Position numbers and translations under genes: made by a program. This document shows positions 1 through 10,112 of a stretch of DNA of 64,000 nucleotides, in pieces. The notes under the pieces are model-generated. The model had not been told where the DNA came from and did no database searches. It saw only the letters and a program-made list of their open reading frames with translations. Source of the DNA: Mallotus nudiflorus (Eukaryota > Streptophyta > Magnoliopsida > Malpighiales > Euphorbiaceae); the NCBI GenBank assembly GCA_947683625.1, contig CANTUR010000009.1, forward strand, positions 2,617,501 to 2,681,500, in the 5' to 3' direction. Within the stretch, counting starts at the first letter, position 1. Each line of letters opens with the position of its first letter.

Positions 1-922
1 TAAACTTTGCATGTGCAAAATCTCTCCACTACAATTACTTTTGTATGTAAAATGTTGGAGTAGATTAAAAACTAATAATAAAATAATTATTAGCACGTGA
101 AAATGTTGGCGAGTTAAAATTTACAAATTTCAAACTCACTTTTTAAATGCAAAAGAGAAAAATATACAAACCCAAACAAATAAAATTAAGAAGAATGAAT
201 GTTTCTTCTTTTATGTACTAATGTCTTTTATTCTCTTTTCTACACATTTTACAAATTATAACATATAGTATTTACAATGTTTCTTTTCCTAAAATTTTCA
301 ATTTTTATAATTATTATAAAGATAAACCATTGTTTTTTTTATAGAAAACATTATTTAAAAAAGTTAAAAAACAATTTCAATCATTATTAATAATGACTTC
401 AACATATATTGCATATATTATGTATATAATATATTTTTTTATTTGAGAAAAAAGATGAATCATTCACTAAAATTAAAAGTACATCTTGATGAATATAATT
501 AATATAAAACTACAACAAAGTACCAAAATAAATTTTCACTTAAATTATGAAATTATTAATCATTATTCTTTAATCACTTTAACAGACTAAATTTTTATTT
601 GCAATTCATCCATCCGTTCTCCATTTCAAGACATTAATTAGCATAAATTGACTTTTTATTTTTTAATTAGATTTTGATTATAAAAATAAAATAAAAGTTT
701 TAAAAGAATGAGAAAACTGAAATTAAAAAAAGGATCATTGATAAAATTCCATAAAGGATATTAAGGACTATATGAAAGAAGATTCATAATTTTTTTTTTA
801 AAAAATAGATCATATTTAAGAAAATCAAAAGAAATAAAAAAATAATAATAAATCAATGTCTATTTAAAAGATAATCAGCTGTGGCTAAAATGAAATTTAA
901 AAAAAAAAATTAGAAAGAAAAG
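1..922. other. AT-rich intergenic DNA, no gene seen
   Basis: Long A/T runs with stops in every frame. I see no domain, RNA gene or repeat boundary here. It is the left flank of the LINE fragment that starts near 933. Confidence 0.6.
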
Positions 923-1554
923 AAGAAATTGTTAGATGTTTGCATGTAGATAATTAGTAGTTGCGAGATGCTCAGACTCTTTCGTCCAATGCATGTGCTT
1001 AGCAGTTCTCTACCACTGGAGGTGATGTTAGATGGTTGCTCCCAAGTTCTGGCTGGTTAAAAGTTAATATCAACGCTGCCATTTTTCTAGATTCTGGTCA
1101 GGTTGGTATTGATCGTGTGGTAAGGGATTCTGCTGGTAATTTTATCTGTGCTAGAGCTGCTCATCTGGTTGGTCGTCTTACTCCCCATGAGGCTGAAGCT
1201 GTTAGTATTCGTGAAGCTCTCAGTTGGCTAAAGATGTGACATTTAGACCATTTGATCATAGAGTATGATGCTCAACTTGTGATTAGAGCTGATGTTAATC
1301 CTGTTTCCTTAGCATCTTGTGAGTTGTTGATTGAAGACTATAAACATTTAGCTTCTACTTTTGCTAATGTCCAGTTCAGATTCATTAGATGATGTGCAAA
1401 TGTTGTGGTCCATAGGCCTGCTAGGGCGGCTTCTTCTATGACAGATTGTACGGAGTGGGGTATGACTCCTCCTGAGTTTCTTTATGATGTTTTGATGTCT
1501 GATTTAAGTCAATGAAAGTTTCTTTAATTTTCAAAAAAGAAAAAAAGAAATTGT
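923..1554 (+). mobile_element. 5'-truncated LINE (non-LTR retrotransposon) tail with target duplication
   Basis: The 10-bp string AAGAAATTGT occurs at 923-932 and again at 1545-1554. Between the copies lies an RNase H-like coding remnant on the plus strand followed by an A-rich tail (about 1533-1550). A 3' piece of a LINE, an A-rich tail and flanking direct repeats of this size are what target-primed reverse transcription leaves. The 5' part of the element (ORF1, endonuclease, most of RT) is absent, so this is a typical 5'-truncated insertion. The duplication overlaps the A-rich tail, so its exact edge is uncertain. Confidence 0.65.
961..1515 (+). pseudogene. LINE RNase H-like domain (RVT_3 type), degenerate
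   Basis: A single reading frame runs from about 961 to the TGA at 1513-1515, interrupted by TAG at 1000, TGA at 1237 and TGA at 1390. The readable part has the plant LINE RNase H pattern: GWLKVNINAA, then VVRDSAGNFICARA, then HEAEAVSIREALSWLK. The first catalytic Asp of the usual KVN(V/I)DAA motif is Asn here, so the domain would be inactive even without the stops. No ATG precedes it; the 1036 position opens with TTG. The C-terminal part (IIEYDAQLVIRAD, VVVHRPARAASS) continues in frame after the stops. A dead LINE 3' end is the best call; a domesticated RNase H gene is unlikely. Confidence 0.75.
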
Positions 1555-2700
1555 CAAGAGTTTTGGTAAATAGTTGGAATATTGAATAGTATATAATAAA
1601 TGGATAATAATTTATATAACTAATAGCTACATGAATAGTAATATTTATGGAGAGTAAAATTCCTTTCACACCTCTATTTGTATATATATAGAACCATACA
1701 TCTAATTTTAACAAAAAAAAAAATTATCTTTCAATATTATGGATGTCACTACTAATGACTTCTATTTTTTTTTGACCCAAACTAATGACTTATATTAATG
1801 TACATAATAAATTCATTTGAATATTGATAATGGTGTATGTTAAAAAAAAAAATATTGATAATGGTGGGTCATGTCAATTCTACCATAATCAAGGTATCCA
1901 CTTGACCAATAAAATGCTGGAGTGCATTCAATTGACCGTATAGTATTTGACTCAATCTTTTCAGGATCTTAGTATTAGACATTATATACATAATGTTAAA
2001 TTTGACTGATTTGAAATAGTTCATGTGCATGAACATAAGTGGGATTTAATAATAATTAAACATATTAGCCAGGATTTTGCAGTCAAGACAATGATTTTGC
2101 CAACTTGAAATGAAATGAAATATAGTTAGTTTAGAGTAAGAAATTCATAAAATTTTTGTTATTAAGAGGCAGGTAGGTCATCTTCTACGGTTCTGCCTTG
2201 CTAATAAGGGAATAAGGCTCTAAAAGTATTTCACCAAATTTATGTTGAGGCCAATGGAGTAAGACCAGTTTGAATTTGAAATCTTAACCTTAACCTTTTA
2301 GTAGTTATGGAGTATAGGGGCAAATTAATAGTATGATACAGACCACAAAAAGATTCTATATTGAGACTAAAATATAAAATATTTCTTCAAATAGAACCTA
2401 GATATATGCTATCAATCTTAGTTTTTTATGAATAACAAGTTGTAGTTCGCACAATTAGCTGAGAACTATAGATTAATATATACTTTTATTTAATTATTTT
2501 AAAAAATATATAAAATAAAATAATTTAAGCGTATTGTAAAATAATTACATAATTTAAAAAAATTGATAACTCATCACCTTTTAATTTGAATATTAACTAT
2601 TTTATAATGATGCTAATTAAATGACACAAATTTAATTTAATATTTTTATAGTTTGTATATATAGATTAAAACTAAAAAATTAGAGATAATAATTCATGTC
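1555..2700. other. AT-rich intergenic DNA, no gene seen
   Basis: No open frame with recognisable content, no paired repeat boundary and no RNA gene. Small poly-A and poly-T runs only. Confidence 0.5.
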
Positions 2701-3324
2701 AGCCGGTAGTGTTTATGTACTGTAAGGTGTAAATAATGTTTTAGTTATGGAGTTTGAATTTTGCACCAATCTAATTAATAAAGAGAAATTAGTGTTACTT
2801 GTCGTCTCTGAGACTTGAATAGACTTTTCATGCGGACATGTTACCTGACAATGAACTATGGGGCCATGGCTTCGTAAGTGGGATGAAGACAGGTGAAGAA
2901 ATCCTTGGAGGACTGCTGCAATACAATTTGACGTTGTATCCAAAGTCAATTGAATATTATGTCTGCGGCTGAGGTTATCTGCTTTGGCTCCAATATTTGG
3001 TATTTGATTATTCTTGTGCGCTAAGGAAGTTTCCAGGAACCCACAGACACACGTTTCCAATTAATCAAGCCATCAGAGTTTTGCCAACAAAGTCATATTG
3101 TTTGCTTTTCAACTACAGTTTCTTTGACCAGATCTGCTCTTATAACTTATTGATAACGTTCCCTTAGCCCATCAGTAACATACTAAAAAATTCTTTGCTC
3201 TGCTTCGATGATAAGTGGAGGGGAGTTTGAGTTCAGATAATTTCAGAATGGTCTAAATCATAATTCTGATAAAGGGTTGGGGTTCGTTTCCGAATCGAGT
3301 AACTTTGTGTCTCTTACTACCAAC
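2701..3324 (+). promoter_or_regulatory. Probable promoter and 5' leader of the GRAS gene, with an in-frame upstream ATG and stop
   Basis: Base composition is visibly less AT-rich from about 2760 than in the DNA to the left, which suits a leader or first exon. An ATG at 3208-3210 lies in the GRAS frame but meets TAA at 3238-3240 after ten codons (MISGGEFEFR). From 3241 the frame is open into the GRAS protein without an ATG until 3325. The ten-codon frame is therefore either an upstream ORF or the old N-terminus cut by a nonsense mutation. The 115-residue minus-strand frame at 2713-3060 shows no known domain and I treat it as chance. A leader intron is possible but no splice sites were convincing. 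Confidence 0.4.
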
Positions 3325-5154
3325 ATGCAGCAGCCTTCAGGATCGAAATCTCGATCTCAGGAAGTGAGTTCGTGTAATGATTCTGCAGACAGTTGTGAAA
3401 TTAGTTTTTTCAATCAAGCTGTTTTGAAGTACATAAATGATATGTTAATGGAAGAAGACTTGGCGGATAAACCTTGTATGTTGCACGATTGTTTACGTCT
3501 TCAAGCTGCTGAGAAATCATTCTATGATGTTCTTGGTGAAAACTATCCACCTTCATCTCATCAGCCCACTTCTTATATCCAGCAAAACGATGAGAGCCCA
3601 GAGGATTATTTCAGTCAAACTAGCAGCGTTGATAGCTGCAACAGTTACCCTTCAGCAGATAGCTTAGCGGAGCCCAACTGGAATTTCGATCAAGGCGAGT
3701 TCCTATATGCACAAAATTCAGAGAAGGGTGGAAGGGCATTTTCGTTGAATCAACCAAGGGTAAGGAAAAATCAGCAGCATGAAGATAATGGTTACTTGGA
3801 GGAAGAAGAAAGAAGCAAGAAGCATTCTGCAGTGATCTCTACTGCAGAGTCCAAGCAGTTGGAGATATTTGATAATTCATTTCTGCACAAGGTTGAGAAC
3901 AATGAGTCCTTACCATGTCCTTTGTATGATGCATTGCGAAATGAAGAGAGCAAGAAATTGCTGTATGGTGAGCAGTTACAAGCATCGAAGACGCGTACTA
4001 GAAGAAAAGCTAAGGACAAGGAGATGGTTGATTTGTCAATGTTCCTGATTCGTTGCGCACAAGCTACAGCAAGCGGAGATCAAAGGACTGCAGGCGAGCA
4101 ATTGAAGCTGATTAGGCTGCATTCTTCACCTTATGGTGATGCAAACCAAAGATTGGCTCATTACCTTGCTAATGCTCTTGATGCGCGGTTGGCTGGCACC
4201 AGCGAATTGATGCATACCCCCTTCACAGGACCTTCAAGTAATGCTGCTGATGTACTGAAAGCTTATCAGCTTTATGTTTCGGTATGCCCTTTCAGGACAA
4301 TGTCAAATTTCTTCGCAAACAGAACAATTACGAAATCAGTGGACAAGGCAACAAGGCTGCACATTATTGATTTTGGCATTTCCTATGGATTTCAATGGCC
4401 TTGCTTTATCTACCGTCTCTCAACAAGACCTGGACCTCCAAAACTTCGCATTACAGGAATTGACCATCCTCAATCGGGTTTTAGGCCTGCAGAAAGAGTC
4501 GAAGAGACAGGTCGCCGATTAAAAAGAGTAGCTGATAGAATGAAAGTGCCATTTGAATATAACGCTATAGCACAGAAATGGGAAACTATTAGACTCGAAG
4601 ATCTCAAGATCGAAAAGGATGAAGTTGTTGCTGTATGCTGTATGTACAGGTTAGACTACTTACCTGACGACACAGTTGTAGTCAACAGTCCAAGAGATGC
4701 TGTTCTAAGATTGATCAAGAGTATAAATCCTGAAATATTCTTGCACGGAATTCTTAATGGTTCTTACAATGCACCATTCTTTACCACAAGATTTCGTGAG
4801 GCGCTCTTCCATTTCTCCTCATTGTTCGACATGTTTGAAGCTATTGCAAGTCGCGAAGATAAAGAAAGATTAGTGTTCGAGAGAGAATTGATTGGAAAAG
4901 ATATTATGAACGTGGTAGCATGTGAAGGTTTAGAAAGGTTTTCAAGGCCTGAAACATACAAGAGATGGCAGAGCAGGAATTCGAGGATCGGGTTCAGGCA
5001 GCTACCATTGCATCAGGATATAATGAGAAGGCTCAGGAACATTAAGAATGATTATCATAAGGATTTTTCTGTTAATGAAGATGGTAATTGGATGCTGGTG
5101 GGATGGAAAGGAAGAATAATTAATTCTATTTCAGCTTGGAAATCAGTTGAGTAA
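3325..5154 (+). CDS. GRAS-domain transcription factor, SCL9/14/33 (LISCL) type
   Basis: Intronless ORF of 609 codons from the first in-frame ATG (3325). The frame is open back to 3241, but 3277 is TTG, not ATG. N-terminal part: the LISCL signature VLKYINDMLMEED then KPCMLHDCLRLQAAEKSFYD (about residues 33-65), an acidic Ser/Gln-rich linker, CPLYDALRNEESKKLL, and a basic patch KTRTRRKAKDK (possible nuclear signal) just before the domain. GRAS domain about 234-606: MVDLSMFLIRCAQA (LHRI), LHIIDFGISYGFQWP (VHIID, 345 on), the PFYRE block NPEIFLHGILNGSYNAPFF (about 468), and the C-terminal SAW motif WMLVGWKGRIINSISAWK (589-606). All blocks are present and no residue looks broken, so the protein is probably functional as a nuclear regulator. 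Family members act in stress and detoxification responses, often with TGA factors; that role is family knowledge, not seen here. Confidence 0.93.
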   Translation: MQQPSGSKSRSQEVSSCNDSADSCEISFFNQAVLKYINDMLMEEDLADKPCMLHDCLRLQAAEKSFYDVLGENYPPSSHQPTSYIQQNDESPEDYFSQTSSVDSCNSYPSADSLAEPNWNFDQGEFLYAQNSEKGGRAFSLNQPRVRKNQQHEDNGYLEEEERSKKHSAVISTAESKQLEIFDNSFLHKVENNESLPCPLYDALRNEESKKLLYGEQLQASKTRTRRKAKDKEMVDLSMFLIRCAQATASGDQRTAGEQLKLIRLHSSPYGDANQRLAHYLANALDARLAGTSELMHTPFTGPSSNAADVLKAYQLYVSVCPFRTMSNFFANRTITKSVDKATRLHIIDFGISYGFQWPCFIYRLSTRPGPPKLRITGIDHPQSGFRPAERVEETGRRLKRVADRMKVPFEYNAIAQKWETIRLEDLKIEKDEVVAVCCMYRLDYLPDDTVVVNSPRDAVLRLIKSINPEIFLHGILNGSYNAPFFTTRFREALFHFSSLFDMFEAIASREDKERLVFERELIGKDIMNVVACEGLERFSRPETYKRWQSRNSRIGFRQLPLHQDIMRRLRNIKNDYHKDFSVNEDGNWMLVGWKGRIINSISAWKSVE

Positions 5155-5158
5155 TAAA
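5153..5158 (+). promoter_or_regulatory. AATAAA polyadenylation-type signal overlapping the GRAS stop codon
   Basis: The stop TAA (5152-5154) is followed at once by TAA, creating AATAAA at 5153-5158. Other plant-type A/T-rich near-upstream elements follow by 5200 (TTGTAATACATC). Which signal is used cannot be told. Confidence 0.3.
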
Positions 5159-5355
5159 ACAGTTGGAGATAATATTACAAATCCAACCATAAATTGTAAT
5201 ACATCTAAAATTACCCTTATAAAAATCGTTGCGATAACTACTATATCAAATTAATGGACTGTAACTTTTGCGCAACATTTGCAAATTATGGTTTATAAGT
5301 TTTTGGTCTATGTTTCTATGCCATAAACATGACTGATTCAGTCCAAATTCAATGA
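5159..5355. other. GRAS 3' UTR and spacer
   Basis: About 200 bp of host DNA between the GRAS stop and the left target duplication of the retrotransposon nest. Before the insertion this DNA ran directly into what is now 50443 onward. Confidence 0.6.
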
Positions 5356-5360
5356 AGTTT
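5356..5360. repeat. Target site duplication AGTTT (left) of element F
   Basis: AGTTT at 5356-5360 matches AGTTT at 50438-50442, immediately outside the outer LTR ends of element F. Five bases is the usual Ty3/gypsy duplication size. It marks the outer limits of the whole 45-kb nest. Confidence 0.8.
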
Positions 5361-5831
5361 TTATGTAGCGGAAGTTTATAAGTAACAAGGATAATTATTG
5401 AATTCCGTTAATTTTAAAAATATTCAGAAAATAATTTTTTACTAATCTATTAATTCAAAAAATATCAAGAATAATAGGCATCAAAATTCGTTAATTCTCA
5501 AAATAATATTGAAATTTGGGAAAAATAGAAAATTCTACTAAAATTCATCAAAACTGTCTCTAATAGCTCTAAGGCTTATATATTAATAGGGTGGTATAAA
5601 CCTACAAATCCTAATTTTAATTAGGATATAAAATAAAAATAATAATTCTAATGAAGGTAAGAAAATAAAATCCTAACTAGAAAAGGAAAGTTCAAATCAA
5701 TGCTAAAATAGGAAAAAACACAATCTAACCATAAAAATAATAATAACAATAACAATATTGAAAACTTATGTCTTCTATCCATTATTCCGTAAACTCATTC
5801 CAATAACTCCAAGACTTATTGCTCCACATCA
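5361..5831 (-). repeat. Element F extra LTR (left outer copy)
   Basis: 471 bp, aligned end to end with 49983-50437: TATGTAGCGGAAG at the left end (TGACGTAGCGGAAG in the right copy), ending TTGCTCCACATCA. The terminal TG has decayed to TT here. Confidence 0.8.
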
Positions 5832-5835
5832 TTAC
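5832..5835. other. TTAC joint between two F LTRs (2-LTR-circle type junction)
   Basis: The two bases after an F LTR on the purine-tract side are TT (49303-49304). The two bases before an F LTR on the primer-site side are AC (49981-49982), which directly abut the primer-binding site. Joined they give TTAC, exactly what separates the two left LTRs. This is the join expected for two cDNA ends from which integrase had not yet removed its terminal dinucleotides. Confidence 0.75.
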
Positions 5836-6086
5836 TGACATAGCAGAAGCTTACAAGTAAAAGGGATAACTATTGAATCCCATTGATTCTGAGAATACTT
5901 GGAAAAAAATCTTCTACTAATCTGTTGATTCAAAGAATACCCAGAATAATAAGCATCAAAATTCATTGATTCTCAAAAAAGAATACCTAAAATTGGGGAA
6001 AATAGAACTAATAGCCCTAAAGCTTACATATTAACAGAGCGACACAAACCTATTAATCCTAATTTTAATTAGGATATAAAATAAAA
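5836..6086 (-). repeat. Element F inner LTR, first part (split by complex A)
   Basis: Starts TGACATAGCAGAAGC and follows the other F LTRs to GGATATAAAATAAAA, where complex A begins. The rest of this LTR lies at 49117-49302. About 30 bp present in the other copies near 6005 are missing. The last five bases, TAAAA (6082-6086), are the target duplication of A; the other copy is 49112-49116. Confidence 0.8.
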
Positions 6087-9024
6087 TTTCACAATCCGAA
6101 CCCAAAGGGCACGTGATTGACGTTAAGGAATGAGAATACATAAAGTAATCGAAACCCATAACAAGCCTTAGAATAAAAACACATGCAAACATAGCACAAA
6201 AATACATCAGAATTAAAACTTTAATTAATATAAAATGAATCCTTATCATAACAAAATAAAATATGTTTATACAATATTCAAATACAGGAACACAGTCTAA
6301 GATAATACAGATACTAAAACAAGGAGTACTACTACTGCAACATTTACTAAAATATAGGAAAAAATGGTTTAATATTTACATAAGTCGACCGGGGAGGAAA
6401 GAGTCCGACAAATAAGTCTAATAGGGAGATTTGAAGTAGAAGATCCTGGAAAAAATATTGAGAGGGGTCAGACCTCACAGAATAAGTTAATAAAAGAAAT
6501 GTATATTGTATGAAAATATCCTTTAAAATATAATTTATGAAAAATATAAAATTCATAATTTATAACTTAAAACATTTGATTTATTGAAATCTTCTTTTAC
6601 TGAAATAAATAATTTGAAATCATAATATACTATATGAATAAAATAAACTTTTTTAAATCATTTTTTATAAAAAAAGTAGGTAAAACACTAGTCCACAATT
6701 CTAATAGTCTTTCGGTTCTCTTATAATCCAAAGACTATCGATTTTCGAGAGCAAAACATCAACCGAGCTATCAGCCGTAGTCAAATCACTTAAATCAGTA
6801 TTTACTGGCGGTTCCTGAAAGTAAAACATCACCGAGTCATATATATAATCTCACAAAATCATACTCGAAAGCAAAGCATCACCGACCCTTATAACCACCA
6901 ACACTCACTCTCAATCCTACTGGTGCGCACACAGTCCTAATGAAACCCATCAGGTAGGCCGTTCTACTGTTATTTATTTAAAATTAAATAAATATAAATA
7001 AACAAGAAATATTACAATAAAAATAAAATAAAATTTACTATTCATGTGAAAATTTAACATAAACATACTAATATAACTATAACAATAATAGGGGAATTCA
7101 AATTTAATAAATATTCATATAATAATATAATCATATAATTCTTTAATAAATTCTCATATTTATCAAAATTAATCAATCTATATGTATATATGCATATTTC
7201 CCTATACACATTTCAATTATTAATTTATTAGTTGAATGTGTTCCTCTAAAAAGACTATACTGGTATGATCCTGTAGGCTTCGGTTTTGACGCAACTATAG
7301 AAAATAAATAATAATAAATATTAGAATCAAATACCTAATTTACACTTCTATGAAATCTATAAGAAGACTCACTTTGGACACAACTCGACCACAAAATAAA
7401 AAACTCAGGATTGATCCGACATCACGTTTTATGAAAATTCTGTCAAAAATTTGGCTGTATCTTATGTAAAATGGACATCTCTCTATTGAAAGTAGAGTCA
7501 ATCTTACAAGCAAACACACTTCTAAATACATAATTGCTCACCTCCTTGGGTTAGGATCCCGAACTACATAATTCCCAACCGAGGTTCACAATTTACAATA
7601 AAATCAATATTTAATAACAATATAATAAAAATCATTAAAAATCCACTAACATCAATAATAAACCACAATATAATTTATTTAAATAACAAAAACATTAAAT
7701 ATAGTTATTTTTCCAAATTAGTTAATAAAATCTCAATTATTTATATAATATTAATAGAAAATCCAATTTTTTGATTATTCAAAATAAAATAGTAAAATTC
7801 ACAAATAATTATTTAAATATTTTAAATACATAGTAAAAATAGTTAAAAACTAATTTAATCACAAAAATAATAAATAAAACTATTATTTGAATATATTATC
7901 GGAAATTATTATTAATTAGTTAAAAATAGTAAATAATTCGTAAAAATTATTTTAATACCATTTATTATTCTAAAATTATTCAAAACATATAATTTAACTA
8001 AAATTTCAATAAAAATACATAATTTACCCATAAATCCAAAAAGTACATAATACCAATTATTTTCCAAAAATTACTCAAAATTATTTTCTCACTTCTAAAA
8101 TTAATAATTTAAATTAACTATACTAATTAACCTAATTTTCCATAATAAACATATAAAACACATAATTAATAAAAATTCATTTTGATTATAAAAAATACAA
8201 TAATTATACATAATTCAAATAAATTCAGAAAAATAAACTAAAAATATATTTGAGAAGCTTAAGATGCATATAACAACATTTCCAAAAGAAATTAACATAA
8301 AACATTCAAACTCAAGCTAAAAAAAATAAAAACCCTAAGAGGCATAAACTAAAACTTAGAGATAACTTACAAACAGAGGGATTTAAACTTAAATCAAGCT
8401 TGGAAATTACTTCCCCGGAGCTTAAGGAGTCCAAAGAACCCTTAATCATGAGCGAAGGTGGCCGAATTCTCACCAGAGCTACTATAGCAACTCTTGGCAA
8501 CACACGGATTCCGGGGATTCCAAGGCGTTTAGCATCGACGGGAAGGTGATGGGAGGAAGTGGCGAGCTTGGGTGGTGGCTAGTGGAGCTGAAAGGCTTTG
8601 GGTGGTGCTGGCAGAACGTCAATGGCGAAAGGAGAGAAGAAGAAGAAGAAGAAGAAAAAAAAAAAAAGAAAGTGGAAGGGAAAGGTGTGACCCGAAAATG
8701 CTTTTTGACTTTCCTTTATATATATTAACTAATAATTTAACACATATATATACACAACACATGCACAATACACACATATACGTATAAAATAACTTTAGAT
8801 TAAATAAAAATATACTACAATATTAAAATATAATAATATACTAAATTTATACTAGTTACAATTTAATAATAATAATAATATTATTAAACAAATAAATAAT
8901 ACTTAACAATAAACTAACTTTTAAATCTCAATAAAATAATTATAATAAATAGAAATTTAAAATATTATTAACATTGCATATCTCAAAATAATTTTTTTAT
9001 AATTTAAAATATAAGGTTATTACA
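6087..9024 (-). repeat. Complex A LTR L1 (left, 3' LTR)
   Basis: 2938 bp, from TTTCACAATCCG (decayed TGTCACGACTCG) to GGTTATTACA. It contains tandem copies of a GAGAGCAAAGCATCACC-type motif (about 6745-6895), an inverted repeat near 6936-6955, a better conserved block at about 7400-7590, a GAA-rich purine tract (8636-8670) and a short TA tract. The GAA-rich stretch makes chance open frames on plus at 8546-8787; these are not genes. Confidence 0.85.
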
Positions 9025-9708
9025 ATCTTCCCCCTTTACAAAAATTTATCCTCAAATTTCAAATAAAAGAACAAAAAATAGAAATTCATTAAGGAAAGAG
9101 GTAAGGGTAGGCAACCCGCATCTTAGCTTCTGTCTCCCAAGTGTGCTCCTCCACGTTGTTGCTCCACCACAATACCTTGACCATTGGGATGTGCTTCGAA
9201 CGCAATTGAAAAACTTAATAATCCACTATTGCAACTGGCTCCTCCTCGTACATCAAGTCTTCATTCACTTCTACACTCTCGGGCTGCAACATGTACAAAG
9301 GTTTGAAATATACTTCCTCGGCATCAAGATGTGGAACACTGAATGCACTTAAGACAAATTTGGAGACAAAGCCAACCGATGTGTAACCATGCCCACTCTC
9401 TCTAGAATCTTGAATGGTCTAATATATCTCGGTGCTAATTTTCCCTTCTCGCCAAATCACATTATACCTTTCATTGGAGACACCTTTAGAAACACATAGT
9501 CTCTGACCTAAAATTTCACATTCATGCGCCTCAGATCCGCATAGCTTTTTTGTCTGCTAGCTGCTGTCTCTAATCTCCTTCTGATCACAACAACCTTCTC
9601 AGCTACATCTTGAACCATCTTAGGTCTAGTCAACGATCTCTCTCCAATCTCATTCCAACATAAAGGAGATATACACTTCCTTACATACATAGCCTCATAC
9701 AGTGGCAT
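9025..9708 (-). pseudogene. Complex A, internal 1: integrase C-terminal part and chromodomain-type tail
   Basis: On minus, next to the LTR, is the purine tract AAAGGGGGAAGA (9026-9037). The stretch to about 9500 is the decayed chromodomain and linker region (compare 19627-20040, where it reads clearly). At 9508-9708 the frame gives PLYEAMYVRKCISPLCW and EKVVVIRRRLETAASRQKSYADLRR, the usual region after the integrase core of Tekay-type chromoviruses. Stops and shifts throughout; dead. Confidence 0.8.
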
Positions 9709-10112
9709 CCCAATACTGCTATGGTAGTTGTTATTATATGCAAACTCTACTAGCGGTAAATTATCATCCTAGCTACCTCCAAGATCCAATACACACATTT
9801 TGAACATATCTTCAAGTGTCTGGATCTTCCTCTCAGACTGACCATCTGTTTGAGGGTGAAAAACAGTACTAAAATCAAGCCTGCTACCCATTGCTTCTTA
9901 TAACTTCTGCTAAAATTAAGAGTTAAACACTAAACCTATATCAGATACAATGGAAATAGGCACTCCATGAAGGCACACAATATGCTTATCATATAGCTTA
10001 GCCAACTTAGCTATAAAATATGTGGCTTTAACTAGTAAGAAATGAGCTAATTTAGTTAACCTATCCATAATCACCCAGAAGGAATCGTATCCATCCTTTG
10101 AACGAGGTAACC
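9709..10112 (-). pseudogene. Complex A, internal 1: integrase core remnant
   Basis: The frame 9916-10119 gives RLPRSKDGYDSFWVIMDRLT (first catalytic Asp kept in IMDRLT) and LHGVPISIVSDIGLVF, where the usual SDRGPRF has become SDIGLVF. The third catalytic Glu region (about 9720-9800) is broken. The N-terminal zinc-binding half is missing because of the deletion joint at about 10110-10116. Confidence 0.8.

Noticed and set aside
2713..3060. 115-codon minus-strand frame upstream of the GRAS gene
   Set aside because: No domain, ordinary composition, and it lies in the probable leader of the opposite strand.
3277..3324. GRAS start at 3277
   Set aside because: The codon is TTG. The first in-frame ATG past the upstream stop is 3325.
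8546..8787. Glu/Lys-rich plus-strand ORFs (also 32062-32280 and 43712-43906)
   Set aside because: They come from the GAA-rich tract shared by these LTRs, and the genes of the elements lie on minus.
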